Source: Terriglobales bacterium (GTDB taxonomy: Bacteria > Acidobacteriota > Terriglobia > Bryobacterales > Bryobacteraceae). Taken from it: a stretch of 50,316 nt of DNA. The stretch lies in contig JAJFUV010000195.1 of the NCBI GenBank assembly GCA_021372245.1, positions 1 to 50,316 of the forward strand, given 5' to 3'. Positions 36,561 to 45,005 of this stretch are shown piece after piece. Position 1 is the stretch's first letter. The number at the start of each line of letters is the position of its first letter. Made by a program: the position numbers and the translations under genes. Under the pieces are notes generated by a model. The model ran no database searches and was not told the DNA's origin. It was given only the letters and a program-made list of their open reading frames with translations.

Positions 36561-37472
36561 TTACAGCCGTTGGTCACCGACTTTCTTTATCCACTCTCTC
36601 GCCCATTCCACGGCCTCGAATTCGAGATCCATACACGTGTTACCGAGGAAGATCAAGCCCTCTATGCGGCCGTTCCGCAGCCATTCCAGGCCTTTCTGGC
36701 ACTGCATCTGCATCAGATCCAACGGCAGCGATTGGCCGCTCTGGTAGTCCACCATGTACAGGCCCAGCATCTTCCGTTTGCCTGGCGCGATTTCCTCGAT
36801 CTTGGCGAAGTTCGCTTCCAGTTGCTCCAGTTCCTTCTTGCCGGCGATCGACCAGAGAGTAAGTACGTCGAACAATTTCAGGTAGTCGGCGAGCTGAAGA
36901 TTCAGAAAACGGACGTAGTAAGTCACCATCGACTCAAGTGTCTTTTGCGGACTCTTGAGCTGCTGCATGATCGCGGTGGTCTCCTCGAGCGTCAGGATGG
37001 CGCGCTCACCGCTGGCTTTTCCCGTAAAGAAGTCATCAAACATCACGGAGGTGATGTTGGGCGTCTTCTTGGCGAGAGTGAGGCCCTCCTGGCGTTCCGC
37101 TTCCGTCGTGAAGCCTCCCGAGCCGACCAATGACCACGCTACGCGGCGGAACGGACGCAGCGGGACCACGTATTGCTCGAAGGGCGGCTCAAAGCGCCCG
37201 TACTTCGCCTCGCCTTCGCTCGCCTGCACCATGATTACGTTGGGCACACCCAGGTAGAGCGCGCCTTCCGTGGCGGTCATCAGTGATCGACGTTTGAGGG
37301 AACGAAAGTCAGTGTTCGGCGGGACCGCGAACAGCCACATCCGGTCCCTCACCGTGCCTTCCCCGGCTACGCAAGCCTGTGCGGACGCCGATTTGGGCAC
37401 TACCACGCCAGCGGTGCCCGCTGCCGTCACCTTCAGCATCTGACGGCGATTTATATTAACGTTCACATGCAC
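36561..37472 (-). CDS. Tat-exported protein of unknown function
   Basis: A 303-residue protein with a twin-arginine leader (NRRQMLKVTAAGTAGVVV) and a signal-cleavage-like KSASAQA near residue 30. The mature part is mixed alpha/beta with segments VPNVIMVQASEGEAKYG, FDDFFTGKASG, MLGLYMVDYQSGQSLPLDL, CQKGLEWLRNGRIEGLIFLG and MDLEFEAVEWAREW. The alternating strands and helices, with acidic residues at strand ends, suggest a TIM-barrel glycosidase-like fold, but I recognise no family. Its start overlaps the end of the EamA gene by 10 bases. It is probably periplasmic and acts on the material taken up by the TonB receptor encoded downstream. Confidence 0.75.
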   Translation of the reverse strand: MHVNVNINRRQMLKVTAAGTAGVVVPKSASAQACVAGEGTVRDRMWLFAVPPNTDFRSLKRRSLMTATEGALYLGVPNVIMVQASEGEAKYGRFEPPFEQYVVPLRPFRRVAWSLVGSGGFTTEAERQEGLTLAKKTPNITSVMFDDFFTGKASGERAILTLEETTAIMQQLKSPQKTLESMVTYYVRFLNLQLADYLKLFDVLTLWSIAGKKELEQLEANFAKIEEIAPGKRKMLGLYMVDYQSGQSLPLDLMQMQCQKGLEWLRNGRIEGLIFLGNTCMDLEFEAVEWAREWIKKVGDQRL

Positions 37473-38461
37473 CTCCGTATTTGCGGGCTTGCGGCAGCCC
37501 GCTGTTTGAGCCGTTCCTCGTAAAACGTCACCAGGAACGTACTGACGAACACGAGGACTCCTCCGACGATCAGTTGCGACGTGATCTTCTCGTCCACGGC
37601 AAACGCCGAGATGGCGACGCCAAAAACGGGAGCGAGGTAAACCGACAGTGTCGCCTGCGTCACGTCGATCCGTTGCAAGACGGCGAAGAATAGCAGGGTC
37701 GAGAGGCTCAGGCTAAAGATGGCGATGACGAGTAGGCTCGCCCAAACCATCCAGCCGAGCGCGGCCAGCTTCGGCCAGGAAACCGGCTCCAGCCGCTGCA
37801 TCAGCGGCGTCAGGATCAGCACGGCGACGAAGAAACTATAAACCAGGACCTCGATCGGGCTGAAAACGCGCAGCAGTTTTTTGCCGTACGTGTTGTAGAA
37901 CGAGGCGCCCCAGCAACTCAGGAAGAGCAGGAGGTTGCCGAGCAAATACTTTCCGTGTAGCAATTGGATCGAACGCCAGTCGATGTCCGATACCATCAGG
38001 ACGCCCGCGAGTGCGAGCACGAAGGAAACACACCGCACCCATGTCATGCGCTCGCCAAGCAGGAAGTAGGCCAGAACGGCCGTGGTCGCCGGCGTCGCCA
38101 GCGTGATCACTGCGGCATTCGACGCGAGCGAGTGAGCGATGCCCCAGGTCAGGAATAGTTGCGAAATCACGATGCCGGCGGCGCTGAGGAGGACAAATTG
38201 CGGCGCGGTTTTCCAAAAGCCGCTTCTGCGATTCCCGTTCGTGCCGCTTCGACGGCGCCACGCGAGAACCGGCGCCACCAGTGCGACGGACATCGCTAGC
38301 GTCAGTACCGTCACCGTCGTGGGGCCAAGCCGATCGGTAGCGATCTTTGCCGCCGAGAACTGCGCGGCCCACATCAGATTGACGAGGATAAGTACCAGGA
38401 AGATCCGCACGTGCCTGTTCCGATCAGCCAGTGTGACCGCCGCGCGTCGCGGCCTTTCCAT
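37463..38461 (-). CDS. EamA/DMT-superfamily transporter
   Basis: A 332-residue membrane protein with ten hydrophobic segments in two EamA repeats: FLVLILVNLMWAAQFSAAKI in TM1, LFLTWGIAHSLASNAAVITL and AVLAYFLLGERMTWVR closing the first repeat, and TLSVYLAPVFGVAISAFAVDEK closing the second. The GER/DEK motifs after TM5 and TM10 are typical. It overlaps the aminotransferase gene by 38 bases, which implies coupling, although a later internal start is possible. The family moves amino acids, nucleotides, sugars or metabolites; here it probably moves a product of the aminotransferase step. Confidence 0.88.
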   Translation of the reverse strand: MERPRRAAVTLADRNRHVRIFLVLILVNLMWAAQFSAAKIATDRLGPTTVTVLTLAMSVALVAPVLAWRRRSGTNGNRRSGFWKTAPQFVLLSAAGIVISQLFLTWGIAHSLASNAAVITLATPATTAVLAYFLLGERMTWVRCVSFVLALAGVLMVSDIDWRSIQLLHGKYLLGNLLLFLSCWGASFYNTYGKKLLRVFSPIEVLVYSFFVAVLILTPLMQRLEPVSWPKLAALGWMVWASLLVIAIFSLSLSTLLFFAVLQRIDVTQATLSVYLAPVFGVAISAFAVDEKITSQLIVGGVLVFVSTFLVTFYEERLKQRAAASPQIRRCM

Positions 38462-39806
38462 CCAGATTGAAGTGTTCGATCGCGGCTTCGATCGCCTGGG
38501 CCATGAGCCCGATGATTTCGTCCACCTGCTCCCGCGTGATGATGAGTGCCGGGGCGAGCACCAGGATGTCGCCGTTGTTGCGCAGGATCATCCCATGGTC
38601 CCAACACCAGTCGCGAATCCAGTTGCCGACGTGCAGACTGGAGTCCAGTCCTCGCCCAGTAGCCGGGTCCGCCATCAGCCAAACCGCCCACAAGAGTCCG
38701 ATACCGGTCGCATCACCGACAATGGGATAGCGACGCAATTTGCTGAGTTCCGCACTCACGTACTGGCCCAGTTGAGCGGCGTTCTCCACCAGGTGATCGC
38801 GTTCTATGATGGCGAGATTCTCCAGCGTGGCCGCGCACGCCACCGTGTGGCCGCCATATGTGCTGCCCGAGCGCAACTCGTGACCGGGCGCCCGAAACCG
38901 TTCGGCCACCTTCGTTGTCATTACCGTGGCGCCGAGTGGAATGTAGCCGCCGGTGAAGCCCTTCCCAATCGTCATGATGTCCGGCGTTACATTCCAATGC
39001 TCACAGGCGAACCACTTCCCCGTCTTGCCGAATCCGGTTTGCACTTCGTCGAAGATCAGAAGGATGCCGTGTTTGTCGCACAGTTCACGTACGCCTTCCA
39101 GATAGCCGTCGGGCGGCAACGGGAACCCGGTGTTGGAGCCCGGGATCGGGTCCATAATGATTGTCGAAATCGACTTCGGTCCTTCGAATTCGATCATCCG
39201 CTCCATTTCCCGCAGCGAACTGAGGCCGTCGTTCTTGCGGGCCGCCGGCGCAAACAGGACGCCGGGGAGCAAGGGCTCAAAATACTCCCGGAACCACGGC
39301 AGACCGGTGGCCGAAATGCCACCCAGTGTCGTGGCGTGATAGGAGAGCTTGCGCGCGATGACCTTGTACCGATGCGGTTCTCCTCGCTCCACGTGGTACT
39401 GCCTGGCCACTTTTAGCGCGGTCTCGTTTGCCTCCGAACCACTGTTCACGAAGAACGAAACCGAAAGATCGCCGGGCATGATCCGAGCCAGCTTCCTGGC
39501 AAGCTCGATCAAGGGCACCGTGAAGGTGTCCTCATAGTTTGGGAAGAACTCCAGGTCGGCCATCTGCTTCTGCACCGCGCTGGCGATCTCGGTGCGGTTG
39601 TGGCCGCAGATCGTAGTCAGCAGTGAGGCAAACGTGTCCAGGTATCGTTTGCCTTCGATGTCGTACAGGTAGCAACCCTCACCGCGGATGAAGACTTTCG
39701 GGTTCTTCGCGAGGTTCGCGTTGTTGGCAAAGTGAGGGATGATGTGGGCGAGCGCGTCGCGCCTCAGTTCGCTCTTGCTTTGCTCGGTGAACTTCACCAA
39801 TTCCAT
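38424..39806 (-). CDS. Class III aminotransferase (omega-amino acid or taurine type)
   Basis: A 460-residue PLP enzyme. Marks are CYLYDIEGKRYLDTFA, the cofactor-phosphate motif NSGSEANETALKVAR at 121-135, SYHATTLGG at 155-163, the PLP Asp in FDEVQTGFG at about 253, and the Schiff-base Lys in IGKGFTGGYIP at about 282. Length and motifs fit beta-alanine, taurine or other omega-amine:pyruvate aminotransferases. It is the first gene of the operon that continues to the EamA carrier, Tat protein, TonB receptor and glycosidase, and its promoter overlaps a copy of the proposed ROK operator. It would convert an amine to an aldehyde or the reverse in the cytoplasm. Confidence 0.9.
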   Translation of the reverse strand: MELVKFTEQSKSELRRDALAHIIPHFANNANLAKNPKVFIRGEGCYLYDIEGKRYLDTFASLLTTICGHNRTEIASAVQKQMADLEFFPNYEDTFTVPLIELARKLARIMPGDLSVSFFVNSGSEANETALKVARQYHVERGEPHRYKVIARKLSYHATTLGGISATGLPWFREYFEPLLPGVLFAPAARKNDGLSSLREMERMIEFEGPKSISTIIMDPIPGSNTGFPLPPDGYLEGVRELCDKHGILLIFDEVQTGFGKTGKWFACEHWNVTPDIMTIGKGFTGGYIPLGATVMTTKVAERFRAPGHELRSGSTYGGHTVACAATLENLAIIERDHLVENAAQLGQYVSAELSKLRRYPIVGDATGIGLLWAVWLMADPATGRGLDSSLHVGNWIRDWCWDHGMILRNNGDILVLAPALIITREQVDEIIGLMAQAIEAAIEHFNLDGKAATRGGHTG

Positions 39807-39947
39807 CTGTCCTGTTCTCCTTTGCAGTTGGCGACCATCCCACTGGAAGAACTCGCCAAAGAGTCTTAGCCTCGCATTTCCTGCAGCCCTAGCTACTTTA
39901 CACGCACAGTTGCTTTGTCAGGACGGTCCACAACCCTGGTCGAAGGG

Positions 39948-39985
39948 AGTATGGCATACATAGCATTTGTTTGTCAATAAAAATA
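39948..39985 (-). promoter_or_regulatory. Promoter with overlapping ROK-type operator for the aminotransferase operon
   Basis: Read rightward, 39970-39985 is TTTGTCAATAAAAATA, 14 of 16 matches to the lipoyl-operon site. Read leftward, TTGACA at 39972-39977 is a perfect -35 inside it, and CATACT at 39948-39953 is a weaker -10 after 18 bases. The same -35/operator overlap and the same 18-base spacer occur at the lipoyl operon. The start codon is about 140 bases downstream. Confidence 0.55.
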
Positions 39986-41930
39986 TCACTACAACGGCCA
40001 GACGACTTCCGCGTCTTCCATGCGGGAAGATAAGTCTTCAAGAACAGGACGGGAAGAATGCCGCATAATGGCTGTTTATGTGCCAATCGTAAGACCGGAG
40101 TGGCGCACCGAAAGATCGAAAGGGACGGCGCAGAGGGGTGGGTGTGTTGCTGCTATGGATCTTTATTTGTGTAGCAATGTATTGTTATGTCCGTAACGAT
40201 GCGCTCGCGGAGGCTGACGAAGTCCTCATTGGGTACCCCATGGCTTTGTGTTTAGGCAGGCCGGAACAGCCCGACCTGCGGCGGCAGGGGCTGGAAGAAG
40301 CGGCCGGCCCGCATCCGCTTCGAGCCGGCGTCGAGGCGCACCCTCGGTGTGCCGCAATTCCAGGAACAGTTACTGCGAATGGCAATGATCGCGGCGCGTT
40401 TCTGGCTTCAAGAGCTCCCCGGGGCACATGGTGGAACTGAAGACGGGACTACGCGAAGGGACGAGCCACAACGGCATCACCGGCCCAGTCGCGGATGCCA
40501 TCACTCAATCCGTCACTTCGTTTGCACTCCATGGGTTTCCAGAGTCCTACGCCGCCGGCTTCACGCTTCTCACCTATGCCGCTGGCCGAGCGCGGTGAAA
40601 GTCCGATTCTCTGGCCATGCTGGATTGAGATTTCGGCTCGGACGTGGTCGTCGTGGAAGAGCGGAGGACTTCTCGGCCTAGGAGAACAGACTCTTTGCGC
40701 GTGCCTTGAGATCGGACCTGGAGCACGAACGATGAGCGTGAATTGGGCCGAGATGTTTCTGTTGCCGTTCTCGAATCCAGTCGCGCAACTGTGTCGACCG
40801 GCAACTCAAGGATCGTCGCGCGGCATCGAGGGCTCGCTCTGAATGCTTCCCCTCGCATGCTTCCGCGGGCAAGCACTGCGGCTAGGTTGTCGGCGAACAA
40901 CTGCACGGCATCGCCAACGAAGGGAGCCAAATCACAACCAAGCAGTTTACAGGAGGACTTCCGTGCTTTGGGACCGAAATGACTGAGCAAGAAGCGTGCG
41001 GCTATTTGCACCAGACAGACATTGCGCGCCTATTCGGTCACTGGCTTTCGGTCGTAGTGAAATCGGGCGCGCGATGAAGCGGGCCCTTGGCAGCGAATAC
41101 ACAACGTTCCAGGGCGAACTCTGCATTAAGTTGCTGATCCGAAGTCGCACGACGAGGGATCGATTTGCCGAGGCGGATGTGGCAGCTCAGCGACTCGAGT
41201 CAGAGCAGCATTTGCTGAAGCACAGCACTGCACTGGCAACGTGACAGGCCGACGCAGCCGTGACGGGCTGCTAGCGAAAGTGTTGCAGTCGCGAGGGTCG
41301 CGGTCGATGTCTGCGTCGAGCGGCTACATAACGAACTGTGTCTCATGTTCCGCAGTGAATCGACAAAGCTGAGTGTTGCTGTGTGATAGAAAGGTCAGTC
41401 CAAAACTCGGAAGCACTTTGTATCCGAATGGCACAGCCGTAACTTGGCGGACTTCGATTTACCCCCCCACTCACCGTGTGGTCCTACGTGAGTTTGGCAT
41501 TCGCTTTCAATGAGAAGGTACTCTCGGTGCGTGGTAATGTGCTTCCCAGCAGCGGCGACTCTTTTCACCCCGCGGTGCTTTTCTGGGATTCTACGTGATT
41601 GCGTTGATGACGCTCTGATGCAGCCACCGCGTTCGCCTCGGACACGGCCTGAACAGGTCCACTCTCTGCGCCTCAGGGCACGGCGGCGTGCGCTCGACTT
41701 CCTCCGACGGATTCGTCCGTTATGCGCTCGTCCGAACGTCCATCAGAACTCGCGGCAGTCGTTCCTATAGCTATGGTATTTGGGACCAACAATGACTCGG
41801 ACAGCGCGCTTAAGGTGCAAGGATGCTGTGTCAAGACCTCGGCAACTCGACCAACCAAGTCACTTGGCGGCGTTGTTCGGAGGCTTAGAGTGGCCAGCGG
41901 CAAAGTCGCGTCCGTGATTCGGTTAGCGCA
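39986..41930. other. Gene-poor region of about 1.9 kb
   Basis: Open frames here are short, overlap each other on both strands and carry no family motif. The longest, 40574-41011 leftward (145 codons) and 40138-40440 rightward (100 codons), have arginine- and serine-rich compositions typical of chance frames in GC-rich DNA. No tRNA, hairpin array or repeat was seen. It is likely decayed sequence within the mobile or rearranged zone that extends to 44,917. Confidence 0.55.
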
Positions 41931-43005
41931 TCACGTTCTTCCACCGTCGGCATGCGCGGCCAGACGACTCAACCCGGCAATGGCGGCAAAGGCCGCCGCG
42001 ATCATGCCAAAGGCCCAACGCAACCCGGCCCTGCCTCCGATTTGTCCCGCTGTCCATGGCAGGACCATTCCCCCGACGAGCGCAACCGCAAAAAGGATTC
42101 CGAACACCGTTCCCGAATGCGCCTGATATCGAGCTCCAACAATCCCCAGACTCGTAGGATAGACTCCTGCGAGAAACCAGGCGCATACGACGATTGCGAG
42201 CGCCGCAACGGCGGGGCCGGGAGCGACTGCCGCCAGCACAGCCCTCATGCACGCACCCGAGGCGCAGAACAGCAGGACTCGATACGGGTCCGGCCTAAGT
42301 GCCAGCCGACTCGAGACCGCGCGCGACGTCATGATGGACGCCCAGTATCCAGCCAAAACCCAGGACACCAGCGAGACCGGCGCGACCGCCATGTCGCGCG
42401 TCAGGTACGTCGAAATGAATCCACCCAGCGTGAACTCCACTCCCGATTCGAGAAACAACAGGATCGCAAATAGCAAAACCAGCGGTGCGCGCAGAAACCG
42501 GGATATCTCCGTCACTGGGAACGTGGTTCGCTGCTTGGGCGCGGGAAACCGCAGTGTCGCAGCAAGGAACCCCGTGACGGCACACAGCGCGGCGGTCGCG
42601 CCCAACAGCCGCCCCATATCGAACCAGGACAGCAAAGCTCCCATCGCGAACGGCAGGAAGAGCGCCCCAAAGCCGAAGAACACGCCCAGCAGATTGAGAG
42701 CCGCGCTCGTGCGTTTCGCATCGTCGTGGAGAGCGGCAACCAGGGTGTTCGTAGCTCCGTTCAACGCTCCCCCGCCCACACCGAGCAGCGTGACCGCCGG
42801 CAAAAGCGACTCAAACGTAGTTGCGCGTATCACCACCAACAACGCGGCAGCCACAAACACCGGTCCCAGTACCAGCGGCAACTTCATCCCAAACCGGTCC
42901 ATTGCCGCGCCCAACACGAGACTCGATGCCAACATGGCGCCGTTCATGACCAGAAACAGCGCTCCGATAGCGGCGGTCTCGAATCGCAGCCGTGCCGCGT
43001 CAGAA
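41931..43005 (-). pseudogene. MFS transporter truncated at its N-terminus
   Basis: The frame from the ATG at 42947 gives 338 residues with hydrophobic segments and the MFS loop LGAAMDRFGMKLPL near its start. The similarity continues upstream of that ATG as ARLRFETAAIGALFLVMNGAM and is then cut by a stop and by transposase sequence at about 43005. The first transmembrane segment, roughly 30-40 residues, is missing, so I read it as a gene whose 5' end was removed by rearrangement. An internal start might still give a shortened protein. Family members of this type move sugars. Confidence 0.75.
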
Positions 43006-43390
43006 TCTCACCCATCGTGCTACGGGCCATCTCGTGCCCCGGGTCGGGCATCGTACCCTGAATCAGCCGATGGTCCCAGTCGCGGTGTTCATCTGCCACC
43101 CGAACTATCAAGGCTTCGATCTCTCCCGCAGTGCAAGGGCGTCCGGGTACGCAATTTCCACTTCCGTCGTACTTCTGGGGAATCAGCCTTTGATGCCAGG
43201 AGAGCAACGAATTAGGGGTCACAATCGTGGCCACCTCAGCCAGGATCTTCCGTCCCAACCCTTTTCCCTTAGCAGCCAAACAGCGACGCTGGCCGTGGTT
43301 GAGCCCCACTCGTAGCCTGCCCATCTGCTCGTGAAGAACCCGGTTCTCTTCGAGAAGGTAATCAATCAATTGCGGTTGGCGCTGGTTCAT
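43000..43390 (-). pseudogene. Integrase-core transposase, N-terminal half
   Basis: The frame starts MNQRQPQLIDYLLEENRVLHEQM and runs through KGKGLGRKILAEVATIVTP, LLSWHQRLIPQKYDGSG and DHRLIQGTMPDPGHEMARST to ILTRHG. This is the helix-turn-helix and leader part of a family of about 350-residue integrase-core (rve) transposases. The DDE core is absent; the homology stops where the truncated MFS gene begins. It is the same family as the C-terminal fragment at 20,141-20,377, which lies on the other strand. Confidence 0.75.
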
Positions 43391-43709
43391 CTACCCGGCT
43401 AAAGCGATCAGGAGGAACCGGACTGAATCCATGGGTCTCGGCATCTTTTGAAATGCATTATAGGCAGCATCGGGCGGGCAGGAAGGAACCAGCGCGAATT
43501 CAATCAGATCCAGTTTCCAGACCATACTCGGACCTACTCATAGTTCGGTAGCCGAGAAGCAGCCTATGTCCGTGGCCCCCGCAAATCTCGATATCGTCGA
43601 CAGAGTGAGAGTTGACCTCAAGTCTCGGGAGAACTTGCTGCACAGTCATACACAAAAGCAAGCCCTTCCCCGAGATTTCGAGGTGTGTAACTCCACCCTG
43701 AGAGAGCAC
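43391..43709. other. Short intergenic stretch, nothing recognised
   Basis: About 320 bases between the transposase N-terminal half and the first hypothetical gene. It may hold the end of the insertion sequence upstream of its transposase, but I found no inverted terminal repeat. All frames are short. Confidence 0.4.
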
Positions 43710-44099
43710 CTACCCAAACAGGGAAGCCACGGTCTTGCTGCCGATTGTGACGTCGGCGTACGGACGGCGGAATGTCCCTTCGTCGCGACCGATGAACCTG
43801 CCAGCCTCCGTAAATCGGAAGCTCTCGTGGCGGCGCACAAATCGGAACCCACGAACTTGTCCGAAGAACGGACATTGGCCTCCGTATTCACGCAAGAATT
43901 CGTGCATCAAATCAACTAGCTCGGGCGCCAGATGGGCCAAGGGCAGACTCGACAGTTCCTCCGGCACCTTGATGACATTCCAATGTCCACCCGAGACGGC
44001 GAAAAGCGTGATGCTTGAGGGCGCTTTCAATTCGCCTTCGACGAAGATGTACGGCGTAAAATCACTGCCGTTGGACTGAGCGCCCATTGTGCTTGACAT
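43710..44099 (-). CDS. Hypothetical protein
   Basis: A 129-residue frame with no family I recognise. I chose the ATG at 44099 (MSSTMGAQSNGSDFTPYIFVEGE) because AAGGA lies upstream; the frame stays open to 44270 and beyond. The protein appears soluble, with likely strands at TPYIFVEGELKAPSSITLFAV and HWNVIKVP, an acidic helix LAPELVDLMHEFLREYGG, and a C-terminus rich in Arg, Phe and Gly. It sits between IS remains and the tRNA-fMet half-site, so it is probably cargo of an integrative element. Confidence 0.5.
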   Translation of the reverse strand: MSSTMGAQSNGSDFTPYIFVEGELKAPSSITLFAVSGGHWNVIKVPEELSSLPLAHLAPELVDLMHEFLREYGGQCPFFGQVRGFRFVRRHESFRFTEAGRFIGRDEGTFRRPYADVTIGSKTVASLFG

Positions 44100-44299
44100 G
44101 GTGTCCTTCTGTGCGCGTTCAGGTGAGACTTGGTTGACAGCCACACTGGCCACATCGTCTGCAGGGACTCCGCCGGCGGTGACCGTAGCCTTTCCGCGCC
44201 CGGTTGGCAGCTCGAATGGGCCTTCCTGATGCTCAAACCAAGGACGTGCCAATAGGACAGCAAGTTCCATGCGAGCCTGAGGCCAGCCCCAGTTATGGA

Positions 44300-44620
44300 T
44301 CAGCCCCGCTTGGATTGAGCCATTCGCACGTTGATCAGGTGTCGAGCAGTCGCCACGGCGCCACACGTGTACGATCGTCGTGCGCCCTCGTTCTGGAGTT
44401 CTTCCGTCGTCAAAGCCTCCGTCACCAACCGGGCTTGGGCGATCATCTCTTCTCGGAGGGCTTTGCGCTCTTCCGCAGGTAGAGAATCCGCTGCCCATTC
44501 CAGCATGTCTTCGATTTCGTGCTCCACATCGGCCACGATTCCTTTCGTGAGACTTTCACGGAGCTTCAGCTTCTCGGTGAGGTGGTCCTTGGCGTTCACG
44601 GCAGTATTTATGACGCACAT
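44300..44620 (-). CDS. Hypothetical helical protein
   Basis: A 106-residue frame from MCVINTAVNA, mostly charged helix: KDHLTEKLKLRESLTKGIVADV, EHEIEDMLEWAADSLPAEER, EEMIAQARLVTEALTTEEL. It is likely an alpha-helical bundle or coiled coil, with no recognised family. The start is uncertain because no clear ribosome-binding site precedes it and the frame is open for another 30 codons. It lies about 200 bases upstream of the next small gene on the same strand and may form a pair with it. Confidence 0.45.
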   Translation of the reverse strand: MCVINTAVNAKDHLTEKLKLRESLTKGIVADVEHEIEDMLEWAADSLPAEERKALREEMIAQARLVTEALTTEELQNEGARRSYTCGAVATARHLINVRMAQSKRG

Positions 44621-44872
44621 GCCGGCGCGAAGCTTTGTTCGCTGGCGGAGACAGAACCGGGTGAAAGGAGGTCTGGTGGGTCTTAAAGTGGGTCTGCCCG
44701 AGGGCTTCAACTCGCTAGACCTTTGGGGTATCTTTGGGCAATTTTCGCGAAAAAAAAGGAGAGCCGATCAGACCCATTCTAGGACCACAATTAGCGTTCC
44801 CTACGGCTCCAAAAGTGCTTTTGAGTGCCACTCGTGCCTTTTGGTTTCTGTTGACTACACGCACCCGGCAAA

Positions 44873-44917
44873 CTCATAACCCAAAGGTCGAAGGTTCAAA
44901 TCCTTCCCCCGCAACCA
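44873..44917 (+). other. 3' half of initiator tRNA-fMet, probable attachment site
   Basis: The 45 bases form exactly the 3' half of a tRNA: the loop CTCATAA with anticodon CAT, 3' anticodon strand CCCAA, five variable bases, a T arm (GAAGG, TTCAAAT, CCTTC), acceptor strand CCCCGCA and ACCA. The CCC of the anticodon stem and the acceptor end match initiator tRNA-fMet. The 5' half is absent: the preceding bases are not complementary to either stem. Starting at the anticodon loop is the usual crossover point for tyrosine-recombinase elements in tRNA genes, so this is probably an attachment site marking an element lying to the left. Confidence 0.78.
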
Positions 44918-45005
44918 ACCCTCCTAAGATTTTTGCCCAAACCTTCTGCCCGCTTCGCAGGCAAAACCATCTGCACGAAATGGTCTGCCCGACCAAGATG
45001 TCATA

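Noticed and set aside
40574..41011. 145-codon leftward frame in the gene-poor region
   Set aside because: Low-complexity Arg/Ser/Thr-rich sequence, no ribosome-binding site and no motif; overlapped by equally long frames on the other strand.
42247..43215. 322-codon rightward frame across the MFS and transposase region
   Set aside because: Antisense to recognisable MFS and transposase sequence; composition dominated by Asn, Ser, Ala and Arg without structure.
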